Below, piece by piece: positions 22,693 through 39,725 of a stretch of DNA of 64,000 nucleotides. Below the pieces are notes generated by a model that saw only the letters and a program-made list of their open reading frames with translations, did not search any database and was not told where the DNA came from. Origin of the DNA: Nematostella vectensis (lineage: Eukaryota; Cnidaria; Anthozoa; Actiniaria; Edwardsiidae); the NCBI RefSeq assembly GCF_932526225.1, contig NC_064036.1, positions 11,463,181 through 11,527,180 on the forward strand, read 5' to 3'. How positions within the stretch are numbered: the first letter of the stretch is position 1; the number at the start of each line of letters is the position of its first letter. A program made the position numbers and the translations under genes.

Positions 22693-22855
22693 GCAGGGGC
22701 GAATCCAGGATCTCCAAAAAGGAGATCAAAGCAAAAGTTTCAAGAAAGGCTCTTCCGTGGATTTCCTTATATTTCTTGCTATTTTAAGGCAAATATCTGA
22801 AAATAGGGGGGGGGGGGGGTAGGCGCGCCCGGGCAACCCCTAGATCTGCCCCTGC
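22693..22855. mobile_element. 163-bp miniature TIR element, GCAGGGGC family
   Basis: Starts GCAGGGGCGAATCCAGGATC and ends GATCTGCCCCTGC. AAT flanks both sides. A G run of about 14 lies inside. Related ends occur at 32574-32695. Confidence 0.65.
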
Positions 22856-23237
22856 AATGGGCTCCAAAAATATACTTTGGAAATCATCTTATCATCCGTA
22901 TCGAAAAACAGTAAAATAACAAAGCACAAAGCCCTCTATAAGAATACCACCCTCCCTCAGCCCCCCCTTTTTTTTAAGAATCCCTAAATTGACGTTTGTA
23001 CTTGCCTTAGCAAATCCTGAAAACCTCCTGATCACAATCCTTGCATTCATATTCTTAAAACCTTGACTAAGTCAATGCAAAACGCTGATAAAAATATGTT
23101 ACTTGATAAGAAATATGCATTAGATGCAAAAGAAAATCTCCACATACAGGTATTCACAATAATAACCCTTTTTACGAATGAAAAGATTAAAGAAAACTAT
23201 GAAGCAACTAATAGCGTAATTGTAAAGGTTGCGGGAG

Positions 23238-26200
23238 CTAGTCACACTTGACTTTCTTTCTTTCTGGTTCACTGTTTTCCTCTAATTGAGCCTTTAAGTG
23301 TAGCTCCTCAGCAGCACTGAATCTCCTATCCTTTACAACATCATCAAGACCCTATGAAGAGAGGCGTATAAAACTAAGTTAGAACATAGACAAGATAATT
23401 GTGGCATAAAATACGGGGGGGGGAGGGGGGGGGGCTCCAGAAAAGAAGACGGGGGTGATCGTCACATCTTTTAGGGTATAAAATTCTACCAACTGCTATC
23501 TCTTAGGGTGTGTTGAAGGATTTTCCTGATTTTGCTATGTCTTAGGGTATAATAGCCGAGCAACTCCTTTCCTAAGGGAGTGTTTAACATTTTTTTTTTA
23601 TTCTGTTATCTCTTAGGGTTTAAAATTCCTATGACCACACCCGATTTGCTATCTCTTAGGGGTAACAATTTCTGTTTCACACCCTAAGTGCCATCCCTTA
23701 GGGTTAAAATCGACTTTGCCGACAATTACCCCTTGTCTGTTTATATCTGAGTCCCCCTTCGGGCATAGACAAAATAATGTAGTTAATTTCTAAGAATATC
23801 AGTGTATAATTGTTTGCAGACCACAGCTTACATCTTGCCATAAGTAGTTTTCTAAAATTATAAGGAAATGCTTTTAAGAGAAGGCTCTACTGTACTTACC
23901 TCTCCAAAGTAGGAAAGTAAAGGTGATATCTCACAGACAACAGGTGCAGATTGTGTCCTAATTATAAAGTAAATAAGTTTTAACAAATACTCCATGAGCA
24001 CATAAAAATTGATAGTTTTTTTTTTTCGGATTCTTCCAGCACAGTAAAGACTTATGCTATCCCACTGATACATATTTAAATTTATTCACATACAGTGGAC
24101 CAAAAATGAACACAGACTAAAGCCCCTGTATAAACAGAACAAATCATATGTCCCAACTAATCCTGTTTATGGAAGTTCTACTACAATTAAGTGGTGGAAT
24201 TAGACTTTTAGATCAGTCCTGTTTATGAAAGCAGTCTTGTCTCAGCAATTAATAGTTACAGTACATGTTAATAAGAACACTTTTGTTATGAATTTACCGT
24301 GCTACTGCTGGGACTACTACCCCGTCACTATCAACAAATTTCCCGCCAGCAGCAATAATGTGACGATAGTGAAGGTCAATTGTCATCTGTCTTGCCGTCT
24401 CAGGCGACTCCTTAGCTGACCCTGGTGCATTCTTTAGTGGGGAAAACTCATCTTCCCGCAGGACTTCCAGCACTGCAAGATTTCTAAAGAAACACCAGAG
24501 ACCATTTGAAAGGGAATATATGAGATACTGTACAGGGGGATTGCTTAAGAGAGATTGACAACCATTGGGGAATGATGACACAATACTGTAAAATTGGCAA
24601 AAAGAGTTAGTTTTAAAGTTAGGGTTTTTTATATAAGGGAGCCTTATTGTCTTACGTTAGACACCTTTTGGTTGACAGAGTCAGTTATGCAAGCTTTTTC
24701 TAATATACACTTGATACTTACTCTGTAAAGCCGAAGACATCAAAAACAAACTTTTCTAGCTTTATCCCGTTTGGAGTTACAGGTGTTACTCTGAAATAAA
24801 ATCCAAAAGCTCATATGGAGGTGAGAAGAAAATGGGTAAGTAAGAAAAAGACCTTCTTACATCTTGCCAGAATCATCTACATGAGGGATTTTCTTCTTTG
24901 CGATGTGGAATGGCAGCTCATTCTCATGCTCCCTAGTAATGAGACATAAAGGTTTAGTTGTGGAAATTAAAGAATATCAATCACCCACTCCTTTTGTTGT
25001 TGTTTATTATTGAAAATACAGCAGTTTATTCACAAGGAAACTTCAAAATAACAATATAGGAATGAAGTCTGATACTGTATGTTATTGACTATACTTGAAA
25101 AATATCTTGGATACTCGCTTGAATTACATAGACGATGGAAATGGGTTCTTTGTGTGACTCACCATAGAGCGGGAGCATAAAATGGCGGCGCGATTGGCCT
25201 TCTTTAAACAAAAAAATAATGATCCTCTCCATAGCCTATAATACACTCACCTGCAAATAGCTTCCAGAAATTTAAAAGTGAAGAAATGATTTGCAATGTT
25301 CCCAGCTCTAAAGGTCAGTTTACCATCTGCATCTCTTTTTTCTGCTGCATTGTTTGAAATTTCACTGTATTCTACAACCTGAAATAAAAATAAGACCATA
25401 TCATATAACATATGTACGAAGCACAGCATGGATTAAACAATTTCTCTTCCAAGAATAAAAAAAAACACCTTTATCAGAAAACAAAAGGAAAGACAAGAGA
25501 CTGATGAGTGTGAATACCAGGTGCTTCTGAGGGACTGATGTCATGACAAACAAAACAGGAAACAATCATGCAAGAGAAAAAAAAATGATAAAAATACACC
25601 CTGGGTACCGGGCACCCACTCTTGGTTTAGTTTTAACTTGATGCCTGGGGCCCCCAACAATGAGCATTATGTTTTCTTTCAGATTTCATCTGAGCTAGCT
25701 CTTTAATGTTTCTTACCTCGTACTTGCCGTCACATAGACATACAACACCAACAGCCTCAGTAGGGATGGTCTTCTCCACAACCTGTTGGTGGCATAATGT
25801 GCCTTTTAGAAGCTGGAGGGGAGGTGAAAATACATTTTGGGGGAAAGGATTAAGAAGGGACACACTTTTTATAAGCTTACATCAGGGAAAGGGTGACTGT
25901 AATAGTTTGGTTTTAATAAAATGTTTATTTATTGGATTATCAATGTTTTTTTTATTGGATTACAGGTGATTCACTCTTACAAAGAGGTCTGGTCCCAATT
26001 ATTTCTACTGGCTAACAAAGCAACAGGGATATTTAAGCAAGATACTAGATTCAAAGAAACTCACTTAGTATGTAGCTGAGAATGCTAATAATGTTGTGTT
26101 GCTGTGTTATTGTTCGTGACTCCTCTTACCTTTGCACCACAGTCAGCACCTTTACCAATACAAAATCCTATAAACACTGGGTCTGCCATCTTGACAAGAA

Positions 26201-27622
26201 TATTATCAACACCATAGACGTGGATGTATTCCACTCCTCTCTTCTCCATATCCTCCAGTATTTTATGGGTTAAAAGTGCAGCATAGAGCCCACCATTACC
26301 ATCAGGCGCTCTCGCAAGCTTTCCTTTGTCTGCAAGAATTATTTTGCCCTCAAATGACATGCAGGGAATAGTGTTTTGTTCAAAGACAACAAAGTTTTCT
26401 TTGTCTAGTCCAAAGTAGTCATTGTCACTGAAGAACTTTGATGTGCTTTCCTTTGTGTGTTCACTCGTCATCAAATACCTAAAAAAGGGAATACAAACTT
26501 GGCACTTGCAACTGTACAGTGCAGTACATACATAGGCACTCTCACAAAAGGTGTGGTAGGATAGTTGTCTGCTTACAAGAATATGTCATAGTACCCCAAA
26601 TGCCACCTCCTAGTAAGCACACAACTCTGAATACCCCCCCCCCCCCCTGAAGGCGTAGTAAAATATTCAGTTAGCACAGCTCCCAGATAAGTGCCGCCTT
26701 GAAAAAATACTGACACACACTGAGCTATTTGTTGCAGTTGTTCTTGGGTTCTTGTTACTGTTTAGTTATTTAGTTTGACTTTTTGGTAAATTTCAAAAAT
26801 GTGAAAACATGACTTTTATTGATATACCATATTTACTCGAATAAGAGTAAAAAAAATTTAATAAGCGCCAGTGCGAGGTGCCAGTGGGGGGGGGGGGGGT
26901 CATTTCTTCCATTTCTTTAAAATAATCTAGAATTTTAAAACTCTTGACAGGAGTAAGGTCTCTCTCTTTTAACCAGCCTGACGTGTGAATTGCGACCATG
27001 ACAACTACTTTTTAAAAGTTTAGATAGTCATTCAATGTACTAACAATAAAGCTGACAATCTGTGCTATCGATGCAAACAAAATTTGAATATAAATCAGTG
27101 GCAACGTGTAATGTATGCATTTTGATATCTTATAACCTACCACGGAACGATGCATTTTTTTCCAGATTTCTTCGCGGCCAGCTCTTCAACCTTTCGTATC
27201 CTCTCGGCCTGTAGCTGGTACAATGTTTTACCAGAAGGCAGGCCAACATTGTACATCCCTTTTGGGTAACTGACCCCCAGTCGAGTGCCCTGTCCTCCAG
27301 CGAGTAACAACACAGCAACTTTGCTTTCTCCGATCTCTTGTAAACCCTTCTCTTCCCACACTTTGAGGTTATTTCCAGCGCGTGCCACGCTTCCGAAGTG
27401 TTCTGGGGGAATTGGCTTGATTCTCTCGTCCTTTTTCTCTCCACGGTGGTTTTCGGCATCTTCGGTCGCCACTGTGAACGACCGATTCGTTTTAGCATAG
27501 TCGATGCCTTTAAGCTCATCGTAGAATTTCTTTTGTTGGTTTTCGTCTAACTCATTCCAGAATTTCAACAGTTGTTCTTGCCCATGTTCTTTAAGATCTT
27601 TCCGGAGCTTTTCAATATCCAT
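23238..27622 (-). CDS. UAP1: UDP-N-acetylglucosamine pyrophosphorylase
   Basis: Cytosolic enzyme that makes UDP-GlcNAc (or UDP-GalNAc) from UTP and the sugar 1-phosphate, the last step of the hexosamine pathway that feeds glycosylation and chitin synthesis. Nine exons in transcript order: 27141-27622, 26130-26478, 25717-25782, 25251-25378, 24861-24932, 24722-24790, 24298-24483, 23900-23957, 23238-23351, giving 507 residues, close to human UAP1. The start [10 protein letters not shown] aligns with the family's N-terminus. Visible motifs are the nucleotide-binding loop [63 protein letters not shown] and [12 protein letters not shown]. The C-terminus (ERKKVKCD) is short and basic. All junctions are GT-AG and in phase. 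No truncation or frameshift is seen. Confidence 0.97.
23415..23760 (+). mobile_element. CTTAGGG-repeat element, forward copy
   Basis: After a G run, GGGGGTGATCGTCACATCTT is followed by six or more GCTATCTCTTAGGGT-like motifs at 40-50 bp spacing, each leading into TAAAATT or similar. Same family as 20540-20840 (inverted) and more distantly 57345-57720. It lies just outside the 3' end of UAP1, within the intron 23352-23899. Confidence 0.6.
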
Positions 27623-29117
27623 TTTGGAGAGAAATCTAAGGTGAGAAAACGGTTTCTCCTCTATAAATTGTTTTGAGTAAAACAGGAAACTGGTTTGATG
27701 GGGATGACCGGCGCGTGATCGAAATCTAAACTCTCTTTATGTCATTTTCCCGAGAAGCCACGTGTAAAACGTCAACTAGGGGGAGGGGGAGGGTAGAAAA
27801 TTTAGCGCTCCAAAAAAGTCCTACCGCTTTTATACTTGTACCTATACTGTTTCTTCAAACAAGAAAGAAGGAATGATTATTTTTCTCGTGTGACAAGAAA
27901 AACAATTCATTAGTGCAAATCCGGTTCCGTTGTTGTAGATTCGTGGCTTCAAAGGCAATTCGTTAATGCGGAATAAAAACAAGCGTTTCCGCAAAGGAAG
28001 GGCAAAGAGCTGCTATTTCGCAATCAGACTGGACTCCACAAAGATAAAAAGGACAAGAGCTCGACAAAAGCTATCATTGCACTAGCCACACAGTAATACC
28101 TTTAAAATAAATAACAGTGACGCTATACGATTAAAAATGCTTGCCAATCACAACCGAACTTTTTAAACAAGCGCAAAACCTTTTTTTTTTTTCTTTTTTA
28201 CCTGACATCGCTTTTCTTGGCAAAGATACTTGGGTGCTCTTTGATGACGTTCGTCATATTGTGTTTCGTTTGTTGAGTGAACTGGATTACTAGGGCTTTA
28301 GTCTCGCTCGTGTTGGAAGTCGAATCGCTATAGTTTAGGAATGTTTACGCTACTGCAATATTATGAGTGGTGTTTTTCATTGGACTGTCATGATATTGTC
28401 CCAGTTGTAGCCCGAGTTACTCACGATCACATGATATCGTATCGTCACGTCATGCCCGTAGCACGCGGGCAATATAAGCACCTTACTAAATACATACTGC
28501 GTATCAAAGCAGAGTCCTGAATACATGTAATATCACACAATTTGCCGCGACGCTCGTCGCGACAGGCTGAACATCACTGGGCGAGAAAAGTTTGGAGGCC
28601 CTGGTACCCAGGGTAGACCTACACTGGGCATTTCGCCTAATAGTGTTCATAACAAATAGATCGTAAGTAAGTTCACGTGAATCGTGGTCCACCTGTGGCG
28701 GCAAACCACGCCGCACAAAACTTCTTAAAATAGTAAAAGGCGAACATCTCTGAAATCGAGACGCGGGAGTCATTAAATATTCACCAGTTAAACTAGCGCT
28801 TTGCATTATGAAAAACAATAAATAAGCATGTGCTTTAGTAGTATTAGTAGTATTTTATTTATCGTCATTTGTATATTTTTTAACATTTCCGACACACCAT
28901 GTTATGCAATCTGCAAAATACGCCACAGACGCTAAGGCCTACCCTTATACTGTAGCCTGCATAGAGGGAAAAAAACCGCCCCTCAGGCCCCGCTCGCTCC
29001 GCCGATTTTTTTCTCTCGTCCACGAGGCCCCTTCCGTTCCCTCTCGAACTGAGGCCGTTTTCATTTCAGCTCCCGGCATGCCTTGCGCTGTGACGTACGA
29101 CGATAACAAAATAAAGC
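27623..29117. other. Head-to-head spacer between UAP1 and YIPF3
   Basis: About 1.5 kb. No coding sequence is supported. It holds one arm of a TACCCTGG-type foldback element (GGAGGCCCTGGTACCCAGGG near 28590) preceded by a small palindrome (GCCGCGACGCTCGTCGCGAC). The two promoters must lie here. Confidence 0.6.
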
Positions 29118-29121
29118 CAAC

Positions 29122-34037
<4,916 letters not shown>

Positions 34038-34117
34038 CGAAAACCGAACAACAGCAAGGACCAGCCTCAGCAGGAGCTGGCGTTGGGAGCATGTGCCCCC
34101 CCCCCCCAAAAAAAAAA

Positions 34118-34123
34118 AATAAA
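34118..34123 (+). terminator. Candidate poly(A) signal for YIPF3
   Basis: AATAAA within AATAAATAAATAAATA, 80 bp after the YIPF3 stop. It lies between a C run and a second C run, so the tract may instead be an element tail. Confidence 0.35.
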
Positions 34124-34414
34124 TAAATAAATAAATACATAAAATCCCCCCCCCCCCCCCCCGATATTTAGAGGCCTGCATGCTACGGCACTTAGGGTGC
34201 AAAACGATACGTGCCGAAAATCTCCCGCGCAGAAATTTTCATTTATCGTAGCTCGAGTCATTCAAGGGTTTTTTTAGGTCATCTAGGAAATCAAACTCCA
34301 TATGCAGCAGGAGAGAAAATCGATAGAACGACCTTTTAGCGCCGCTAGACCCAGGCTTCAGCTTCGCTTCGATTGAGTAACACTGGTAATCATTTGACCT
34401 TTTATGGTCAAATC

Positions 34415-34502
34415 CAAGATGGCGGCTAATTGTAATGCCCAAATAAGGCACGCACGGAGTTCTCGAAGGTATAAAAACGCAGCGTTTGCCGAGAGAAGAT
34501 GA
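34415..34502 (+). promoter_or_regulatory. TISU/YY1 element and a 27-codon upstream ORF ending on the TFIIA gamma start
   Basis: CAAGATGGCGGC (34415-34426) matches SAASATGGCGGC exactly. Its ATG (34419) opens a 27-codon frame (MAANCNAQIRHARSS...) whose TGA (34500-34502) overlaps the main ATG at 34499 as ATGA. If transcripts start upstream of 34415, this is an upstream ORF with coupled stop and start. If they start near the TATA-like site, the element acts only as a promoter. Confidence 0.5.
34470..34476 (+). promoter_or_regulatory. TATA-like TATAAAA
   Basis: TATAAAA lies 29 bp before the TFIIA gamma ATG. If used as a TATA box it would leave almost no leader, so it may be a chance match inside the 5' UTR. 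Confidence 0.25.
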
Positions 34503-36682
34503 GTTATCAACTCTATCGGAACACAACGCTAGGAAACAGCCTCCAAGAAAGCTTAGATGAGCTCATACAGGTAAGCATATAGCATTACTGATCGCTGTAT
34601 TTCTTGTGTCTAAAATGCTACATTCAAACTTGAAAACCTTCCAAAATGTGCTTGAAGTGGCCGCATATGTTCCTTTGTTCTGTGTCTTCACGCCAATAAG
34701 CTTACTTCGCAAGTGTTCTCCATATTTTATTTAACTTGTAAAGCAAATGGCTATTTCGATAAGGCTTGCTGCTCCGTACGTTTTCCCACCTAAACATAGG
34801 TCATTTTGATATCCTTTGGTTACAGAAACAAGACTAAAAATAAAAAACTATATCGGCAAAACATTGATACCAAAAGAAGTGAGTAGTGTTTGCTTTGTTC
34901 TCTCCTTATTAAGTTACTATATAATGTTCATGATAACTTGCAAGAGCGGATCCGAATAAGAGTGTCCGGGAATCCGTTTAATACTTTATTCGTTACTTTA
35001 TACAAAAAAGAATGACTTTAGTACTCTAAAATTAGAGTGGATATCAGATTTCACACAATGCATCCCCCTCCTCTATCAGCCTCTGACAGCAATATAGAAC
35101 TTGTTTATACCATCATTTTTATCAGCTATTTCTTTGAAGCTAGAGCAGAAAGGATATGAAAATTACTCTGTTATTAATTTGTATGGTATTATAATCTAAA
35201 TCATCCATATTTTTTGCATTGTGCAGCTCCTATTAATAGTTTGCTTTAAGGTGCACCCAATTTGATAATAATAGTAATGACACTTATTCCAGAATCTTAT
35301 TCCATCATTAAACCTGGTGATTTGTCAATTAAAGTACTTTTTTTGGCCATCAAAGAGTGTGTCAAAGATGGTGTCACACCCCTAATGTCTTGTGAACAAT
35401 AAATAGCATTAAAACCTGGTTTCCATATACAGTAACCCTAACAGTAGTAAGGGACGTAACAGTTACAGTATCTAGGGTTTGCCCCCGAGGTGAGCACACG
35501 ACTTGTAAAGGTTTTAGGTAATGATCTTTTGTTTACGGGTTGCAGAATTCTGAAGTAGTCAATTGTAGGTAATGAAGTTTTTGCAGACAACTGTTACAAC
35601 TATATAGAAACCAGGGTTATATCTCAAGGTGTTTATTTTGTTCCTTATGATTCCATAATTTTCAGTCTCAACAGATAAGTCCTCAACTGGCTCTACAAGT
35701 GCTTCTTCACTTTGACAAAGCAATCAACCATGCTCTATCAAATAAAGTAAAAAACAAGATCACCTTCAAGGTTTGTACATAGCAATCTTTTTTTGAAGTA
35801 AACTATGTAGGTAAAGCTCAAAAGCAATCCAGACTTTATTCATACGTTAGAGGTGAGATTGTTTATTTGTATGGGCCAGCCATTCTCTTAGTCTTAATGT
35901 ACATGTTTTTCTTAACAGGGTCACCTGAACACTTACAGATTCTGTGACAATGTGTGGACATTTGTTTTAGAAAATGTTGACTTCCGAGATGTAGGAGATG
36001 TTGTGAAAGTTGACAAGGTCAAAGTTGTTGCTTGTGATGGCAAAGGTGGGGTTCCTAGCCTATTTCAAGACCATAAATTTTTGTTTGAGTACTACCTTCT
36101 ACCTATTAACTGAGTGCGAAGTCTGTATGGAGAAATACAGTATCAACCTGCATGCCTTTGTGCAAAAAAAGAAAAAAAGATATTTCTCTCAAGCAAGCAA
36201 GGCTAATAAAAGTTTAGTTATGACATATTAGTTATATTTGTTAGTGTTTGTTGCCGAAAATAAACACAAACTTCCGGCATGTGTATGTGTATGAGCAAAT
36301 AAATATGTGCACATATAAGCAAATAAATGAAAGCAGAATCAGTTGAACTAGTTTCATCAAGAGAAGGTTTCATTTGTCGATTTTATGCTAAGTCGATTTT
36401 TAAGAACTTGAGCAATCTGTGAAAAAGCAGTTTGAAAAGGTTTAAATTCATTTCCAAGCCAAACAAATGTTTAAAAATCAAGAGCCTCTAAAAATGCTGT
36501 GCTACTGGCCATGTAGTCCCAACCTAATCTGTGTCACAACGCTCAGTAATTGCCCTGCGCCATTTCTTGGCATTTTGTGAGAAATCATACAGTTTTGTTC
36601 AAATTCGCAAACAAATAATATAATTATGTCTAAACAACCCTTTGTGTTTCCAGGTTCATCAACTTCTGAAGCTACAACATAG
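34499..36682 (+). CDS. GTF2A2: Transcription initiation factor IIA gamma subunit
   Basis: Small subunit of TFIIA, which stabilises TBP on promoter DNA. Four exons, 34499-34570, 35666-35770, 35919-36045 and 36654-36682, give 110 residues (human 109). The sequence is nearly invariant: [55 protein letters not shown] and [13 protein letters not shown]. The last exon supplies only the short GSSTSEATT tail. The donor after the second exon is GTTTGT, a weak but valid GT. Confidence 0.97.
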
Positions 36683-36705
36683 TCACGTTTCCAGGGCAGA
36701 TGAGA

Positions 36706-36711
36706 AATAAA
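36706..36711 (+). terminator. Candidate poly(A) signal for GTF2A2
   Basis: AATAAA 24 bp after the stop codon. A further AATAAA-containing stretch lies near 37003. Confidence 0.4.
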
Positions 36712-37677
36712 TTAGACAAAAAAATAACATCTTTGTAAAGATTCAGTAACACATTCTTACTCCTTACAAATTGAAATTGTTATACACTCCAGACATCAAG
36801 AGTAAATAAGGCAAATATGAAAGCGTTTGCAAAACCCAAGCCAGATACACATACAAGTTAGTCACAGAAGTGAATGTTTTCTATATTACCCTTTCTGTAC
36901 ATTTTTGTTTGTTAATGTAATATGCTGTCATCTATGTATGTTTGAAAGCTTGTAATTAAAGATACACATCTTTGTATATCAATTATTTTACAGTATTTAT
37001 TAAATAAATACAATATAATTATAATGTCTTGTGCTTTATACTGTTGTAATCATAGTTTGTTGGAAATTACCATCACTTGCCCCTACCCCTAAATTGCCAT
37101 GAGACAAGCCTGTGACATCATTGTATGCTGTGGACAGACTTAACAGTGGAACCTTTTTAAGTGAATTCTAACTCAACGAAAATAAACACCAACAACAAAA
37201 AAAAACACAAAAGGGTTTTTGAGTTATACAAATAATATATACAGTGACAAGATTCATGTAATGGCACATAGTATTCTTACAATATAGGAGTAAAAAAATG
37301 TGGCTTAAATATTATAAATCATGTGATCTCCTACCCTCCCTTACCCTAAGCAGGGTATTTACTTTGTGCCTATCTGTCCTGAACAGGGTCCCGATTTATC
37401 GTGCTTCCACAGGGAAGTAGAATGACATCAAGCCTTTTTATCATAATCCTTTGGCCTAAACAGAATATGATTTTTTTTTGTCCTTAACAGCATATGAAAA
37501 TTGTTTTCTTGTCTTAAATAGGGTATATGTTATTTGAGGTATTCTGTCCTAAACAGGGTCAGGGTTACTGACCCTTGGCGACAACCCTACACCCAAACAG
37601 CTTCCCCCTTCCTTCCACGGGAGAGGGAGCGTGTGATGAGTCCATGGTGCTGACCATTTTAAGGACAGGCATGTCAA
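36712..37677. repeat. Convergent spacer with a degenerate AACAGGGT repeat
   Basis: Between the 3' ends of GTF2A2 and the SNAPC5-like gene. From about 37340 to 37590, CCTAAACAGGGTAT-like motifs (CCTAAGCAGGG, CCTGAACAGGG, CTTAAATAGGG, CCTAAACAGGG) recur at about 40-bp spacing. No gene is seen. Confidence 0.5.
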
Positions 37678-39725
37678 CTACTCCATCTCCTCTTCAATCT
37701 CTTCAACATTTTCAGTCATCTCACACCTGATAGAATGAAAAGGACTCATGTTAGTAAGCTTCTTATAGAAATAGAAACTAATGCTTCAATTTTTGAGACT
37801 ACAAAGTATTTTACTGTAACTCACGTCAAAGAAATGGGCTGTAAATTTTCCAGTGGGGTTTGATTAACTGTAGTAATGTCATCTGTCACAGGCAGATCTG
37901 TTCCAGATTTCTAATGAAGGAAAGAGAGAAAATGTGTCAGTACATTGTAAGTAGAGGAGACTGGTACGAAAATGCGGCAAACTTCAAAGAAGTATGTCCT
38001 CGGCCGTTTCTCGTGTTGTCATGAGTCAATTTTTCAAGTCCAGCCATGTGACCAGAACAACCACAACTTGAGGTTTTTGGCACATTTGCATTATTTCTTG
38101 TTATTCAAAAAACAATCAACTAAATTTCTCGCTACCAAAAATATGTCTCGTTTTAAAATTACCAGAATCTCACATGCTCTAAAACTACATTATTGAAGCT
38201 ATCCATAATTTTATAAAAACAATATCCAAAGAAAATCCACCATTTTAGTCAAACAGTGTCTACTCTCCTAGATAGCCCAGGCAATGGTTTTGCAGCTTGA
38301 TCGTGGCTTGGAATCGTATTCTTAGTAGAGGTAAAACGAGAGGATTGAAGAAGTGAATTTTTTTGTGAAATGTTGCCAATAAAATTGCCTTTAAACTTAG
38401 AACATGTCCTGTAAAATTGCCTTAAAACTTAGAACATGTCTTGTCAATGTATGTCTAATAACGATTTGGGGGTAGGTTTCTTCACGAAATATACAGCTTT
38501 ACTCACCCTACTAAGGAAAGAAACAAGGTTGGAGGTGCCATTTTAGGTAGCACTCAAATCCCGTCGAAATTCACGAGAAAAATGCAACAACTAAAATTTT
38601 TTTATCTTGTAGACCTATGCCAGGGTAAACTTACATTCGACATGTGGAAAAACATCTGAGCTAAACTATTTTCCCTGGCTGCTAGCCACTTTTTAAAACG
38701 AGTAAGCAGCCATAAGCCTCCTTGAACGACGCTGTTGAAAAATTAGTTACGCTGGGCTGAACTGGGAGCAAAGCAAACTATTATTACCCTCACCACAAGG
38801 TGGAAAGCCAGCGAGGCTGTCACGGGCGCATAGTTACCTGTTGTATAAATTAAACTAAAAAAGAGATAACAGATTGCTTACCTTGATCTGAAAACTGATA
38901 GCTCTGAATTTTAGACCGTGAAAAAGTATGAAATCTGTATCAAATGCACCGAATGCTACTCTAGTGTCATGTCTGTATAAGTACAGTATATGGTAAGAGT
39001 AAAAGGTCACTATCATTTCAAAAAAGCATGACAAACAAAGCTGAAGTTTCTAAAACTATTTGTTGTAAGTCGCCACTCTACTACATCAAATATCGTTTAG
39101 AGGGTTACTATTCTTATTAAATGCTATTTATAATTTTATAATCTGCAAAACAAATCTAACCTGTACTTGAGAGCTGAATAGTGTAGCTGTACTTGGATGC
39201 TGTTTTAACAATTCATCAGGAGCAACGGATAGCCCATGTGCAGTCTCGTCTAGGCTGGCTATGCAATGGTTTCCTCCAATCAACACATTGCCACTTGGTA
39301 ATTTAGTAGTTTCGCCTTGGCTTGAAGTATCAGAAAAGCCGTTGGGGGTATTACTATCAGCTTGATTGATATCATTTGAGTTACTACCAGTAGTTATGCC
39401 CCGTTGACTGTGTTGGGATACCATTTCTTTGGGTTGTTGAGTGGACAGTAGCTCCAGTAAAGTCGCTTCTTCGACCTACGGGTATACAAGATTATGAAAA
39501 AATAGGTAAACTATGTTATCTCTTATTCGCCCTATGTACGCCTTTTGGATTTGAACGTCGCGTTCGTAGCAGTATCGTATGTAGAAATTCATGTCTCACG
39601 GTCACAAGAACAATTCAATTTTTACCCACTTTCAATCTGCCTAGCTGTTCGTTCAGTTTGAATTGCATCTTCCGTAGAAACGCTTCTTCTTCCGTCAAAA
39701 GCTGTTGCTTTAGAATACTAGCCAT
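37678..39725 (-). CDS. SNAPC5: Probable snRNA-activating protein complex subunit 5 (SNAPC5)
   Basis: SNAPC5 helps hold together the complex that starts U snRNA and other small-RNA gene transcription. Exons in transcript order, 39630-39725, 39161-39475, 37825-37910 and 37678-37726, give 181 residues (human 98). The N-terminal coiled coil (LLTEEEAFLRKMQFKLNEQL) continues across the first junction as GRLK|VEEATLLELL, the same order as the human protein's RLKVEE. The middle is Ser/Thr/Asn rich and unconserved. The end is acidic (VEEIEEEME), again like the human protein. The assignment rests on a short helix plus the acidic tail, so another small coiled-coil protein is possible. The donor of the first intron is GTGGGT. 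Confidence 0.6.

Noticed and set aside
28504..28818. 104-aa minus-strand ORF between UAP1 and YIPF3
   Set aside because: Overlaps a foldback-element arm and has no recognisable domain or splice context.
37972..38196. 74-aa forward ORF antisense to the SNAPC5-like intron
   Set aside because: No features, no start context and no exon-like borders.
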